Shown here: positions 43,933 through 53,182 of the stretch, one piece after another
How positions within the stretch are numbered: position 1 is the first letter of the stretch
Layout: each line of letters begins with the position of its first letter
Assembly (NCBI RefSeq): GCF_039545795.1
Contig: NZ_CP154260.1
Coordinates: forward strand, 191,001 to 255,000
Source of the DNA: Chitinophaga niabensis
GTDB lineage: Bacteria; Bacteroidota; Bacteroidia; Chitinophagales; Chitinophagaceae
Direction: 5' to 3'
DNA length: 64,000 nucleotides
Translations under genes and position numbers: made by a program
The notes under the pieces: generated by a model
Told to the model about the DNA's origin: nothing
The model's input: the letters and a program-made list of their open reading frames with translations, nothing else
Database searches by the model: none

Positions 43933-43975
43933 ATAAAAAACCGTCCTGGTAGTTTACCGGGACGGTTAATTTTTT
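43933..43975. terminator. Bidirectional terminator between fabI and the DUF2795 gene
   Basis: A 12-bp stem (AACCGTCCTGGT with ACCGGGACGGTT, one T-G wobble, loop AGTTT) has an A-run before and a T-run after, serving fabI on the plus strand and the DUF2795 gene on the minus strand. Confidence 0.9.
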
Positions 43976-44035
43976 AGAAGCATAGGAATACGCTGAGGGC
44001 ATTAGCGCATTACTACGAACGGGGCTTGTGGAATA

Positions 44036-44257
44036 TCAGTACTCGTCTTCGTTAAAGAAGAAGTCGTCCTGCGACGGGTAATCAGACCAGATATCCTCGA
44101 TCCCTTCGTAAATTTCTCCCTCATCCTCCAGTTCCTGTAAGTTTTCGATAACTTCGATGGGTGCACCGGAACGGATGGCGTAATCTATGAGTTCGTCTTT
44201 TGTAGCAGGCCATGGAGCATCCTCCAGGTACGAAGCTAATTCTAGAGTCCAGTACAT
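44036..44257 (-). CDS. Small acidic DUF2795 protein
   Basis: The product has 73 residues and matches DUF2795: YWTLELASYLEDAPWPATKDEL, here in two parts YWTLELASYL and PATKDELIDYA, then GAPIEVIENLQEL. The tail is very acidic (EDEGEIYEGIEDIW, DDFFFNEDEY). The family has no known function; the small acidic form is conserved in Bacteroidota. It has its own promoter (TACTTTTG at 44290-44297) and is divergent from lolD. Confidence 0.85.
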   Translation of the reverse strand: MYWTLELASYLEDAPWPATKDELIDYAIRSGAPIEVIENLQELEDEGEIYEGIEDIWSDYPSQDDFFFNEDEY

Positions 44258-44289
44258 CGTATATAAATTTTTACTTTTCCGAATTTTCG

Positions 44290-44297
44290 CAAAAGTA
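44290..44297 (-). promoter_or_regulatory. TACTTTTG -7 box of the DUF2795 gene
   Basis: On the minus strand the octamer fits TAnnTTTG, 32 bases upstream of the start codon, in the divergent gap with lolD. Confidence 0.5.
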
Positions 44298-44357
44298 TTA
44301 TTTAATTTGAAATAAACAACTATTACTATTTTAACGGCCTAATTACTTTGTTCGGAT

Positions 44358-45011
44358 ATGCTTACTGCCCGCAATGTTACCAAAAATTATTCCAATCTGC
44401 AGGTCCTTCAGGGAGTTGATATTTCTGTCAGTAAAGGTGAAATCGTGACCATTGTTGGGTCCTCCGGGGCGGGTAAAAGTACCTTGCTGCACATACTGGG
44501 AACGCTGGATAGCCCTACCAACGGGGAGATCTTTATCAATAACGTGCAAACCAGCGACTTAAAAGGTACCCGGCTGGCAGACTTCCGTAACCGCCACATC
44601 GGCTTCATTTTTCAGTTCCATCACCTTTTACCTGAGTTCACGGCACTCGAGAATGTTTGCATTCCCGGATATATTGCCGGTACCCGTAAAAGCGCTGTGA
44701 AAGAGCGGGCGGCCTTTTTGCTGGACACCCTGGGGCTCAAAGACCGTCTGGAACACCGTCCGAAAGAACTTTCCGGGGGAGAGCAGCAAAGAGTGGCTGT
44801 AGCCAGGGCGCTGATCAATAATCCGGATGTGATCATGGCAGATGAGCCTACCGGTAACCTGGATTCTCACAATGCAAGGGAATTACACCAGCTTTTCCTG
44901 CAACTCCGCGACCAGTTTGAGCAAACCTTCATTATCGTTACCCATAATGAAGAACTGGCGACCATGAGTGATCGCCAGTTAGTCATGAAAGACGGGAAAA
45001 TAGTCAGTTAA
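44358..45011 (+). CDS. lolD: LolD-like ABC transporter ATPase
   Basis: The product has 217 residues. Walker A GSSGAGKSTLLHILG is at about 35, the signature LSGGEQQRVAVARAL at about 138, and Walker B VIMADEPTGNLDSHN at about 158. The closest family is LolD/MacB-type ATPases, which power lipoprotein release or macrolide export with a separate permease. No permease gene is next to it, so the LolD assignment is by similarity only. It is convergent with rfbD, with three bases between the stop codons. Confidence 0.85.
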   Translation: MLTARNVTKNYSNLQVLQGVDISVSKGEIVTIVGSSGAGKSTLLHILGTLDSPTNGEIFINNVQTSDLKGTRLADFRNRHIGFIFQFHHLLPEFTALENVCIPGYIAGTRKSAVKERAAFLLDTLGLKDRLEHRPKELSGGEQQRVAVARALINNPDVIMADEPTGNLDSHNARELHQLFLQLRDQFEQTFIIVTHNEELATMSDRQLVMKDGKIVS

Positions 45012-45014
45012 TTC

Positions 45015-45866
45015 CTATTTTCCGAGGCAAACTGCCAAACTGTCCCTCCAATAAGGTATCTCCAACCCAAAGGCTGCTTTTATTTTTGCTTTATTAAGAA
45101 CGCTGTAAGCAGGGCGTTTTGCTGCGGTGGGGTATTGGTCTGAGGTCACAGCTTTGATCTCGCATTTGGAGCCCGTAAGGGCCTTAATGGCCACTGCAAA
45201 ATCATACCAGCTGGCAACACCTTCGTTACTATAGTGATATATGCCGCCGGTGATCCCGTCCGGATGTTGCAGAATGGTTAAAATAGCTGCAGCCAGGTCT
45301 GGAGCATAAGTAGGCGTACCCGTTTGATCGAATACCACGTTCAGGCTTTCTTTTTCCTGCATGAGTTGCTGCATGCGCAGCGCAAAGTTCACCCCTGTGC
45401 GGGAATAGAGCCAGGAAGTACGTATCACCACTGCATTGGGATGATAGCCCAGTACAGCAGCTTCCCCGCGAAGTTTGGACGCGCCATAGATCCCATGGGG
45501 AGAGGCATCATCTGTTTCCTGGTAGGGGCGGTTGGCATTACCGTCAAAAACATAATCCGTAGAAACATGAATAAGGGTAGCATTATGCCCTGCACAAGCT
45601 TCCGCAAGGATCAGGGGAGCCTGGAAATTCAGCAGAAAGGCTGCTTCTTCATCCTGCTCTGCTTTATCAACAGCAGTGTAGGCAGCACAGTTGATCACCG
45701 CATCTATCGTTTGCTGACCAAAGAAATCGTTAACAGCAGCAGCATCGGTAATATCCAGCTCCTCCCTGTCTGTATACAAAAAAGAAAGATCAGGATACTG
45801 AGCGGCGATGGATTGCAGCGCCTGACCTAATTGGCCTTTGGCGCCTGTTACCAGGATGTTTTTCAT
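45015..45866 (-). CDS. rfbD: dTDP-4-dehydrorhamnose reductase
   Basis: The product has 283 residues with an N-terminal NAD(P)-binding motif ILVTGAKGQLGQAL, STDYVFDG, and the catalytic YxxxK (YGASKLRGE). It reduces dTDP-4-dehydro-L-rhamnose to dTDP-L-rhamnose. The ATG at 45866 gives the standard start; a longer frame adds only non-conserved residues. It is the last gene of a cluster rfbB-rfbC-rfbD and starts ten bases after rfbC. Confidence 0.95.
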   Translation of the reverse strand: MKNILVTGAKGQLGQALQSIAAQYPDLSFLYTDREELDITDAAAVNDFFGQQTIDAVINCAAYTAVDKAEQDEEAAFLLNFQAPLILAEACAGHNATLIHVSTDYVFDGNANRPYQETDDASPHGIYGASKLRGEAAVLGYHPNAVVIRTSWLYSRTGVNFALRMQQLMQEKESLNVVFDQTGTPTYAPDLAAAILTILQHPDGITGGIYHYSNEGVASWYDFAVAIKALTGSKCEIKAVTSDQYPTAAKRPAYSVLNKAKIKAAFGLEIPYWRDSLAVCLGK

Positions 45867-45876
45867 GAATTCAGAA

Positions 45877-46437
45877 TTATGACTTATAAACAAAATTGTG
45901 CTTGCAGTCCGCTAAAACCGGCAACACCAGGTCTTTTTCAGAAACAAGGGCTTCCGTTAACGGAATACCCCAGTCGATCTGTAAGGCAGGATCATTGTAA
46001 ATGATTCCGCCCTCGCTGGCTTTATGATAAAAGTTATCACATTTGTACATTACCTCTGCGGTAGGGCTCAGTACGGAATATCCATGCGCAAAACCCTTGG
46101 GCACCAGCAGCTGGCGTTTGTTTTCAGCAGATAGCTCAATCGTATATACCTTGCCGTAGGCAGGGGATCCGGTACGCAGGTCTACCACCACATCCAGTAT
46201 GGTACCTTCCAGTGCACGGATCAGTTTGGTCTGCGCATGCGGCTCCTGTTGAAAATGCAGGCCACGCAGCACGCCATAAGTAGAACGGGCCTGGTTGTCC
46301 TGCACAAATACAATCTCCACACCTTCTTCCCGGAAAGTATTAGCATTATAGCTTTCAAAAAAATATCCCCGGCTGTCCCCATGAACTTTGGGTTCATAGA
46401 TCAGCAGATCAGGAATTCCTGTTTCAATAAAAGGCAT
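45877..46437 (-). CDS. rfbC: dTDP-4-dehydrorhamnose 3,5-epimerase
   Basis: The product has 186 residues. DSRGYFFESYN is the conserved N-terminal segment, FVQDNQARSTYGVLRGLHFQ contains the active His region, VVVDLRTGSPAYGKV follows, and LLVPKGFAHGYSVL closes the cupin. It epimerises positions 3 and 5 of dTDP-4-keto-6-deoxy-glucose. Its start codon overlaps the rfbB stop codon by one base (TAATG), so the two are translationally coupled. Confidence 0.95.
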   Translation of the reverse strand: MPFIETGIPDLLIYEPKVHGDSRGYFFESYNANTFREEGVEIVFVQDNQARSTYGVLRGLHFQQEPHAQTKLIRALEGTILDVVVDLRTGSPAYGKVYTIELSAENKRQLLVPKGFAHGYSVLSPTAEVMYKCDNFYHKASEGGIIYNDPALQIDWGIPLTEALVSEKDLVLPVLADCKHNFVYKS

Positions 46438-47492
46438 TATCTCTTTAGGTATTGCGTTTCGTAAAATTGTTGATAAGCGCCGCTGGTAACATGTTGCAGC
46501 CATTCTTCGTTAGCCAGGTACCAGTCTACTGTTTTCTCCAGCCCTTCTTCAAATTGCAGGCTGGGAGCCCATCCTAATTCTTTGTTCAGCTTTGTAGCAT
46601 CAATGGCATAACGGAGATCGTGACCGGCACGGTCTTTCACATAAGTGATCAATTGTGCGGAAGTACCGGCAGGCCGGCCCAGTTTGCGATCCATTACTTC
46701 GCATAAAAGCATGATAAGGTCTATGTTCTTCCATTCATTAAAACCGCCGATGTTGTATGTTTCACCGATGCGTCCATTATGAAAGATGGTATCAATTGCC
46801 CGGGCATGATCTTCCACGAAAAGCCAATCGCGAACGTTTTCACCTTTACCATACACCGGTACAGGTTTATTGTTCCTGATATTATGAATGGCTAAGGGGA
46901 TCAGCTTTTCAGGGAAGTGATGAGAACCGTAGTTGTTGGAACAGTTGCTCAATACCACCGGTAGCTTATATGTATGATAGTATGCTTTTACAAAATGGTC
47001 CGAACTGGCTTTGGAAGCAGAGTAGGGCGAACGGGGATCGTAAGCGGTTTCTTCAGTAAAGAAACCTTCTTCACCCAGGGAGCCGAATACTTCATCTGTA
47101 GACACATGGTAGAAACGTTTGTTTTCCAGATCGTTCTGCCAGTATTTTCTGCATGCATTCAGCAATACCGCTGTTCCCAGCACATTGGTTTTAATAAAGG
47201 CCAGGGGATCGAGGATAGAGCGGTCAACATGACTTTCAGCAGCCAGGTGGATCACACCATCAAATGCATATTTTTCGAAAAGCGCATTCACGGTATTTTC
47301 ATCCGTGATGTCTACCTTTTCAAAACGGTAATTGGGGAGGTCTTTAACGTCCTTCAGGTTCTCGAGGTTACCTGCATAGGTGAGACTATCACCGTTAACA
47401 ATGGTGTATTCGGGGTATTTATTAACAAAGAGCCTGACAACATGTGAGCCGATAAAGCCGGCCCCACCTGTAATAAGAAGTGTTCTTTTCAT
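46437..47492 (-). CDS. rfbB: dTDP-glucose 4,6-dehydratase
   Basis: The product has 351 residues. GGAGFIGSHVVRL is the NAD motif, STDEVFGSLG the catalytic Thr-Asp-Glu segment, and YSASKASSDHFV the YxxxK. It converts dTDP-glucose to the 4-keto-6-deoxy sugar, the first step after RfbA. The glucose-1-phosphate thymidylyltransferase gene rfbA, which normally accompanies it, is not in the window. A 92-base gap with a long inverted repeat separates it from the UDP-xylose gene upstream. Confidence 0.96.
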   Translation of the reverse strand: MKRTLLITGGAGFIGSHVVRLFVNKYPEYTIVNGDSLTYAGNLENLKDVKDLPNYRFEKVDITDENTVNALFEKYAFDGVIHLAAESHVDRSILDPLAFIKTNVLGTAVLLNACRKYWQNDLENKRFYHVSTDEVFGSLGEEGFFTEETAYDPRSPYSASKASSDHFVKAYYHTYKLPVVLSNCSNNYGSHHFPEKLIPLAIHNIRNNKPVPVYGKGENVRDWLFVEDHARAIDTIFHNGRIGETYNIGGFNEWKNIDLIMLLCEVMDRKLGRPAGTSAQLITYVKDRAGHDLRYAIDATKLNKELGWAPSLQFEEGLEKTVDWYLANEEWLQHVTSGAYQQFYETQYLKR

Positions 47493-47518
47493 AATTCAAT
47501 GTATGGAGGAAAATAAAA

Positions 47519-47577
47519 AATGAAAAGTTAAAAACAGATCAGCGCTTGCAGCATGACCATACTAATAACTTTTCATT
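47519..47577 (-). other. Long-loop inverted repeat between the UDP-xylose and rhamnose genes
   Basis: The 12-base arms AATGAAAAGTTA (47519-47530) and TAACTTTTCATT (47566-47577) are exact complements around a 35-base loop. On the minus strand the second arm is followed by a T-rich tail, like an AT-rich terminator. It may reduce read-through from the UDP-sugar genes into rfbBCD, or be an operator. Confidence 0.5.
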
Positions 47578-47584
47578 ATAAACT

Positions 47585-48529
47585 CTATTTACCTAAAGCC
47601 TGTTTAAAGTATTCGTAGGTGATCTTCAAACCTTCCTTCCTGTCTACTTTCGGTTCCCAGCCAAGGATCGCTTTTGCCTTGGTGATATCTGGTTTCCGTT
47701 GTTTGGGATCATCTGTTGGTAACGGACGGTAAACGATCTTCTGATTAGTGCCTGTAAGTTCTACGATCTCCTGTGCAAATTGCAGCAGTGTGATCTCTAC
47801 GGGATTACCGATGTTCACCGGCAGGTGATAGTCACTCAGCAGCAGGCGGTAAATGCCTTCCACGAGGTCATCCACATAACAGAAAGAACGTGTTTGAGAG
47901 CCATCGCCAAACAAAGTGAGGTCCTGACCGGTAAGTGCCTGGCTCATAAAAGCAGGTAATGCACGTCCGTCATCCAGTCGCATACGGGGGCCGTAAGTAT
48001 TGAATATACGGATGATACGGGTATCTACACCATGGAAATTATGGTATGCCATTGTCATGGACTCCATAAAACGTTTGGCTTCATCGTATACACCACGAGG
48101 TCCGATAGGATTCACATTACCCCAGTATTCTTCCGGTTGTGGATGTACAGCAGGATCGCCATATACCTCAGAGGTGGAAGCTACCAGGATGCGTGCTTTC
48201 TTATCTTTGGCCAGGCCTAACAGGTTATGCGTACCCAGGGAGCTTACTTTCAGCGTCTGGATGGGCATTTTCAGGTAATCTATCGGGCTGGCAGGAGAAG
48301 CAAAATGCAGGATATAATCCAGATCCCCGGCAACATGCACAAACTTCGTTACATCATGATGATAGTATTCGAAATTCTTCAGGGGAAAAAGATGTTCAAT
48401 ATTTTTGATATTCCCGGTGAGGAGGTTATCCATGCCGATCACGTGATACCCTTCTTTGATGAAACGATCACAGAGATGGGAACCAAGGAATCCGGCAGCA
48501 CCGGTGATCAATACTCTTTTAGTAGTCAT
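47585..48529 (-). CDS. UDP-glucuronate decarboxylase (UDP-xylose synthase)
   Basis: The product has 314 residues. [18 protein letters not shown] is the NAD motif; [15 protein letters not shown] and [20 protein letters not shown] are hallmarks of UXS, the latter with the catalytic Thr-Ser-Glu; [11 protein letters not shown] carries the Yxxx[17 protein letters not shown] is also typical. It turns UDP-glucuronate into UDP-xylose, using the product of the next gene upstream, 14 bases away. The ATG at 48529 is used because the alternative is a TTG with three extra residues. Confidence 0.93.
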   Translation of the reverse strand: MTTKRVLITGAAGFLGSHLCDRFIKEGYHVIGMDNLLTGNIKNIEHLFPLKNFEYYHHDVTKFVHVAGDLDYILHFASPASPIDYLKMPIQTLKVSSLGTHNLLGLAKDKKARILVASTSEVYGDPAVHPQPEEYWGNVNPIGPRGVYDEAKRFMESMTMAYHNFHGVDTRIIRIFNTYGPRMRLDDGRALPAFMSQALTGQDLTLFGDGSQTRSFCYVDDLVEGIYRLLLSDYHLPVNIGNPVEITLLQFAQEIVELTGTNQKIVYRPLPTDDPKQRKPDITKAKAILGWEPKVDRKEGLKITYEYFKQALGK

Positions 48530-48543
48530 GTTCAGCAAGGGAT

Positions 48544-49857
48544 TTAAGATTTGGCAGGCAAACGGCCTACGCTTTCATAATGGAAACCAAGCTCCTGCAT
48601 GTGCGCAACATCAAACAGGTTCCGGCCATCAAAGATAACTTTATGTTTCAGGGTAGTGCCGATCTTGTCAAAATCAGGCGTGCGGAACACGCTCCATTCT
48701 GTTGCAATGATCAGTGCATCTGCATTTTCGAGTGTAGCGTACTGGTTTTCCGCATATACAACCTTATCGCCGATCACGCCTTTTACGTTAGGCATGGCTT
48801 CCGGGTCAAATACAGATATAGTAGCACCTGCATTCACCAATGCATCGATGATATATAAAGCCGGAGCTTCACGTATATCATCCGTATTGGGTTTGAAGGC
48901 CAGGCCCCAGAGTGCAAAGTGTTTACCTTTGAGATTGTTGTTGAAGTGCGCGGTGACCTTTGGCAGGAGGAATAATTTTTGTTTCTCATTCACATCCATT
49001 ACAGCATCCAGTATCCGGAAGGAATAATTCACTTCCTGTGAAGATTTTACCAGCGCCTGTACATCTTTTGGAAAGCAACTGCCACCATATCCGATACCCG
49101 GGAAGAGGAAACGTTTACCAATACGGTCGTCACTGCCAATACCTCTGCGTACCATATCTACGTCCGCTCCCAGCTTTTCGCAAAGGATGGCGATCTCGTT
49201 CATGAAAGATATTTTGGTAGCCAGGAAAGAGTTCGCTGCATATTTGGTAAGCTCTGCAGACTTCTCATCCATATAAATGATAGGGTTACCCTGACGCACA
49301 AAAGGTGCATAGAGATCTCCCATTACTTTACGGGCTTTTTCTGATTGTGTTCCGATCACCACGCGGTCGGGCTTCATGAAGTCTTCCACAGCCACGCCTT
49401 CCCGGAGGAATTCTGGATTGGATACCACATCAAATTCCACCTTTGCGTTTTTGGCGATAGCGGCATGTACTTTATCCGCTGTGCCTACAGGTACTGTACT
49501 CTTGTCTACGATCACTTTGTAATCCTTCAGCATAGGGCCTAATTTCTCCGAAACGCCAAGGATATAGGAAAGGTCTGCTGAACCATCTTCTCCCGGAGGA
49601 GTTGGCAGGGCCAGGAAGATCACTTTTGCTTCACTGATCCCTTTTTCAAGATCAGTTGTAAAATTAAGGCGCCCTTCTTTGAGGTTCCTTTCAAATAATT
49701 TTTCGAGACCTGGCTCGTAGATCGTTATCTGGCCAGCGGAGAGTTTGTTTACTTTATTAACATCAATGTCAACACAAGTAACTTGGTTGCCAGTTTCGGC
49801 AAAACAGGTACCGGTAACGAGTCCAACGTATCCGGTCCCAACAACGGTAATCTTCAT
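48544..49857 (-). CDS. ugd: UDP-glucose 6-dehydrogenase
   Basis: The product has 437 residues. The N-terminal [17 protein letters not shown] is the NAD motif, [10 protein letters not shown] the conserved substrate loop, and [14 protein letters not shown] holds the catalytic Cys at about 260. [12 protein letters not shown] and the C-terminal GRNLFD complete the family pattern. It oxidises UDP-glucose to UDP-glucuronate, which feeds the UDP-xylose synthase encoded downstream. It begins seven bases after the aminotransferase gene. Confidence 0.95.
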   Translation of the reverse strand: MKITVVGTGYVGLVTGTCFAETGNQVTCVDIDVNKVNKLSAGQITIYEPGLEKLFERNLKEGRLNFTTDLEKGISEAKVIFLALPTPPGEDGSADLSYILGVSEKLGPMLKDYKVIVDKSTVPVGTADKVHAAIAKNAKVEFDVVSNPEFLREGVAVEDFMKPDRVVIGTQSEKARKVMGDLYAPFVRQGNPIIYMDEKSAELTKYAANSFLATKISFMNEIAILCEKLGADVDMVRRGIGSDDRIGKRFLFPGIGYGGSCFPKDVQALVKSSQEVNYSFRILDAVMDVNEKQKLFLLPKVTAHFNNNLKGKHFALWGLAFKPNTDDIREAPALYIIDALVNAGATISVFDPEAMPNVKGVIGDKVVYAENQYATLENADALIIATEWSVFRTPDFDKIGTTLKHKVIFDGRNLFDVAHMQELGFHYESVGRLPAKS

Positions 49858-49864
49858 GTGGGGC

Positions 49865-50992
49865 TTAGTTTAAAAAAGATTTAACTGAATCTATGATGTG
49901 CGTTAATTGATCCTCGTCCATCTCTGTGTGAATGGGTAGGGATATTACTTTTCCGGTTAAACTATCTGTAACAGGCAGTGACAGCTTAGGATCAACCATA
50001 CTCTCGAACATTTTCTGGCGGTGTGCCGGTACAGGATAGTAGATCATGGCTGGCACCTGTTTTTCCTGCAGGTAAGCCTGAAGTTTATTCCGGTCTGCCC
50101 CATTAAGTTGCATAGTATATTGATGGAACACATGTAATTGATTGGTGGCCTGGAAAGGCGTTACGATCTGCGGTATAGTGGCAAAGCCTGTGTCATAGGC
50201 AGTTGCTACTGCACGGCGGGCAGCTATGTACTCGTCCAGCAACTGTAGTTTGATACGGAGTACTACTGCCTGAATTGTATCCAGGCGGCTGTTTACGCCA
50301 ACTTCATCATGATAATACCGTTGAGACTGGCCATGGTTGGCAATCATCCTGATCTTTGCTGCCAGTGCATCATCGTCTGTAAAGAGCGCGCCGCCATCTC
50401 CGTAACATCCCAGGTTTTTGGAAGGGAAGAAGGAGGTGCAGCCGATATGGCCAAAGGTACCCACTTTCTTTGTGGTACCATCTTTCATCGTATAGTGGCT
50501 GCCGATAGCCTGGGCATTATCTTCGATCACATAAAGATTATGCCTGCGGGCAATTTCCATGATCGGTTCAATTGCTGCGCTATGGCCATACAGGTGAACC
50601 GGTACAATTGCTTTCGTTTTAGGGGTGATGGCCTTTTCAATTGCCGCAGGATCAATGCAATAGGTCTGCGGATCAATATCTACGAAAACCGGCTTCAGGC
50701 GTAACAGGGCAATCACTTCAGCGGTGGCAATAAAAGTAAAGGAAGGGGTGATCACTTCATCTCCTGGTTCCAGTCCAAGGGCCATCATGGCTATTTGAAG
50801 TGCATCTGTGCCATTGGCGCAGGGGATCACATGTTTGCTGCCCAGGTATTGACCCAGTTCCTGGGAAAACTGTTGTACGGGCGCGCCATTTATAAAGGCA
50901 GCACTTTCCAGCACATCCTGAATGGCTGCGTCAACCTGCGGCTTAATCTTACTATACTGGCGTTTGAGATCCACCATCTGAATAGGAACCAT
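49865..50992 (-). CDS. DegT/DnrJ/EryC1-type sugar aminotransferase
   Basis: The product has about 375 residues. NGTDALQIAMMALG and GDEVITPSFTFIATAEVI are the N-terminal hallmarks; VIEDNAQAIG holds the Asp-x-x-Gln, and FFPSKNLGCYGDGGAL carries the PLP-binding Lys. The family aminates keto-sugars bound to nucleotides, using glutamate. It resembles WbpE-type enzymes acting on UDP-3-keto-GlcNAcA, but the substrate is inferred. The ATG at 50992 is used because a TTG further upstream lies in the promoter box. It is first in the nucleotide-sugar operon. Confidence 0.9.
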   Translation of the reverse strand: MVPIQMVDLKRQYSKIKPQVDAAIQDVLESAAFINGAPVQQFSQELGQYLGSKHVIPCANGTDALQIAMMALGLEPGDEVITPSFTFIATAEVIALLRLKPVFVDIDPQTYCIDPAAIEKAITPKTKAIVPVHLYGHSAAIEPIMEIARRHNLYVIEDNAQAIGSHYTMKDGTTKKVGTFGHIGCTSFFPSKNLGCYGDGGALFTDDDALAAKIRMIANHGQSQRYYHDEVGVNSRLDTIQAVVLRIKLQLLDEYIAARRAVATAYDTGFATIPQIVTPFQATNQLHVFHQYTMQLNGADRNKLQAYLQEKQVPAMIYYPVPAHRQKMFESMVDPKLSLPVTDSLTGKVISLPIHTEMDEDQLTHIIDSVKSFLN

Positions 50993-51016
50993 GTAGGATA
51001 TCTTTTTTTGAGTCCG

Positions 51017-51057
51017 CAAATTTACAAATTTTGGGATAGGCAGGAGGACTATCTTTG
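51017..51057. promoter_or_regulatory. Divergent promoters between the aminotransferase and waaA
   Basis: On the minus strand TAAATTTG at 51017-51024 serves the nucleotide-sugar cluster, 24 bases before its ATG. On the plus strand TTTG at 51030-51033 and TATCTTTG at 51050-51057, 16 bases apart, serve waaA. The two face away from each other in under 45 bases. Confidence 0.6.
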
Positions 51058-51093
51058 TGAGATATTCGAATTATTGAGTTAAGTATCAATTCT

Positions 51094-52359
51094 GTGGGTT
51101 TATCGATTCTCTTTTACAATACTGGTATACGTCTTTACAGGTTTTCCCTCGGGCTGGCCGCAAAGTTAGGTGGTAATAAGAAAGCACAGCTATGGTTAGC
51201 CGGGCGGGAAAGTATGTGGCCTGAGCTGGAAGCCGCCATGAAAGGGGATGTACCTGTTGTTTGGATACATGCCGCCTCATTGGGAGAGTTCGAACAGGGA
51301 AGGCCCGTACTGGAGGAATTACGCCAGCAGTACCCAGGTCATCGCATCCTGCTCAGCTTTTTTTCCCCTTCTGGTTACGAGGTAAGAAAAGCCTATAAAG
51401 GAGCCGATTACGTATGTTATTTGCCGTTAGATACCCCGGAAAATGCCCGGCGTTTCCTTTCCACAGTACAACCCAGGCTGGCTATCTTCATAAAATATGA
51501 GTTCTGGTACCATTATTTATCTGGTTTAAAAGCCAGGAATGTGCCCGTTTTGCTGATTTCCGGCATTTTCAGGAGAAAACAGATCTTTTTTAAATGGTAT
51601 GGAGGTTTGTTCAGGAAGCTTTTGAAGGGAATGGACCAGCTCTTTGTGCAGAATGAAGTATCCCTCACCCTTTTGCATAACATTGGTATCCGGCAGGTTA
51701 TACTGGCCGGAGATACCCGGTTCGACAGGGTATGGGCTTTGCGGGAGAATCCCGTGGTACTTCCTGAAATAGAGCGTTTTATCAATGTGCCTAAGGTAAT
51801 GGTGGCGGGTAGTACCTGGGAGGAAGATGAAAAATTACTGGCTGAATGGTGGTATGGAGGAGCACAGGATATCCGTCAGATGATCCTGGCACCGCATGAG
51901 ATCACGGAGGCCCGCCTTAAAGGAATAGAACAATTGTTCCCGGATGCCATCCGTTATTCTGCTTTTGTGAATGGGGAAGTGCCTAAAGGCAAAGTGCTGA
52001 TCATAGATAATGTTGGCATGTTGTCTGCCTTATACCGCTACAGCCGCGTGTCTTATGTAGGCGGAGGATTCGGGAAAGCAGGTATTCATAATATCCTGGA
52101 GCCTGCTACCTATGCCAAACCTGTGATCATCGGGCCTGTTTACCAGCAATTTGATGAAGCAGTTTCGCTGGTGCAATTGAGAGGTGCTATTGTAGTGGCT
52201 AACCTGAACGACCTGAACAGGGCTATTGAAGCTTTGAATGATCCCTATTACCATCAGCAGATCACAGAAATAGCGAGCCGCTTCGTGGAAGAGCATCAGG
52301 GGGCTACCAATAAGATCATGCATTTTATTCAGGAAAAACGTTTCCTCACAAGAGAGTAG
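51094..52359 (+). CDS. waaA: 3-deoxy-D-manno-octulosonic acid transferase
   Basis: The product has 421 residues and starts with GTG at 51094. It shows HAASLGEFEQGRPVLEEL with the catalytic Glu, FIKYEFWYHYL, and SVGG-like glycosyltransferase segments (YVGGGFGKAGIHNILEPA) in the C-terminal half. It transfers Kdo to lipid A precursor at the inner membrane, the first step of core lipopolysaccharide. It is divergent from the nucleotide-sugar genes and its last 31 bases overlap the opposing hypothetical gene. Confidence 0.95.
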   Translation: MGLSILFYNTGIRLYRFSLGLAAKLGGNKKAQLWLAGRESMWPELEAAMKGDVPVVWIHAASLGEFEQGRPVLEELRQQYPGHRILLSFFSPSGYEVRKAYKGADYVCYLPLDTPENARRFLSTVQPRLAIFIKYEFWYHYLSGLKARNVPVLLISGIFRRKQIFFKWYGGLFRKLLKGMDQLFVQNEVSLTLLHNIGIRQVILAGDTRFDRVWALRENPVVLPEIERFINVPKVMVAGSTWEEDEKLLAEWWYGGAQDIRQMILAPHEITEARLKGIEQLFPDAIRYSAFVNGEVPKGKVLIIDNVGMLSALYRYSRVSYVGGGFGKAGIHNILEPATYAKPVIIGPVYQQFDEAVSLVQLRGAIVVANLNDLNRAIEALNDPYYHQQITEIASRFVEEHQGATNKIMHFIQEKRFLTRE

Positions 52360-53084
52360 AACTGGCTCACCAGTTCGTCTGTTTCATTCCAACCCAGTTT
52401 GATCTTCAGTTCTCTTTCTATCCAATATTCAGCTTCCTGAAGGGAAGTGCTTTCATTGATAGTTTTAATGGAACGTTCATACATGGTTTTATCACCCCGG
52501 AAGAGCTCCTGGATGAATTGGAATTTATCATTGATGCCGATAGCATTCTTAAGATCATTCACACCCATTCCACTTAATTTTTCACCCACTTCCACCGTAT
52601 GGCTGGAGCGCAGTGAATCATTCAGGGAAGTGCTGTGTTTGCCGATCAGCTCATTCAACTCCTTGCGGATGCCATTATTGTTTTCCGTATTGGCAGGGCG
52701 CTGCGGAGGAGAAGGAGGTTGTTGTGGCGGCGGTGGCGGATCAAACAGCGTGGCTGTTACTGGTCTCTCTTCCGGCCGTTTTACAGGTACACGATCAGGT
52801 GCATAACCATTGGATTGCAATACCACTTCAGCTGGAGGAGGAGGAATTTGTACAGGCGGCGGAGGTGTTATGGTGGCTGCTACAGGAGCAGGTGCCGGAG
52901 CCTGGACAGGCACAGATGCGGCTACATGACCATTATTCCCCTTTAACTCCTGTTGCTTTTGCTTATTGCGTTGATGTAATATCTCCGCCTGAAGCAACTG
53001 AGTGTAGTAGGATATGGTTTGCAGACCAGCATTGGAATTTTTCAATTCCTGTAATTTGTCAATTAATGCACTTATCTTTTCCAT
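52329..53084 (-). CDS. Hypothetical protein with coiled coil, proline-rich linker and conserved C-terminal domain
   Basis: The product has 251 residues in three parts: a short helical N-terminus with a charged coil to about residue 50; a Pro/Ala/Val-rich stretch of about 80 residues with several runs of PPPP type; and a C-terminal domain of about 100 residues (LKNAIGINDKFQFIQELF, then EAEYWIERELKIKLGW). I recognise the C-terminal domain as conserved in Bacteroidota but know of no assigned function. It ends inside the waaA coding region on the opposite strand. Confidence 0.75.
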   Translation of the reverse strand: MEKISALIDKLQELKNSNAGLQTISYYTQLLQAEILHQRNKQKQQELKGNNGHVAASVPVQAPAPAPVAATITPPPPVQIPPPPAEVVLQSNGYAPDRVPVKRPEERPVTATLFDPPPPPQQPPSPPQRPANTENNNGIRKELNELIGKHSTSLNDSLRSSHTVEVGEKLSGMGVNDLKNAIGINDKFQFIQELFRGDKTMYERSIKTINESTSLQEAEYWIERELKIKLGWNETDELVSQFYSLVRKRFS

Positions 53085-53182
53085 GCCTTAACTGTTAACG
53101 CCATCTGGTAGAAATTATTATAATTGCACTAAGTTAAACTTTTTTTGACAACCTAATAATCTAATAATCAAAATACTAGAAT

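Noticed and set aside
44358..45011. Complete lipoprotein-release (Lol) transporter
   Set aside because: Only the ATPase is encoded; no LolC/E-type permease lies beside it.
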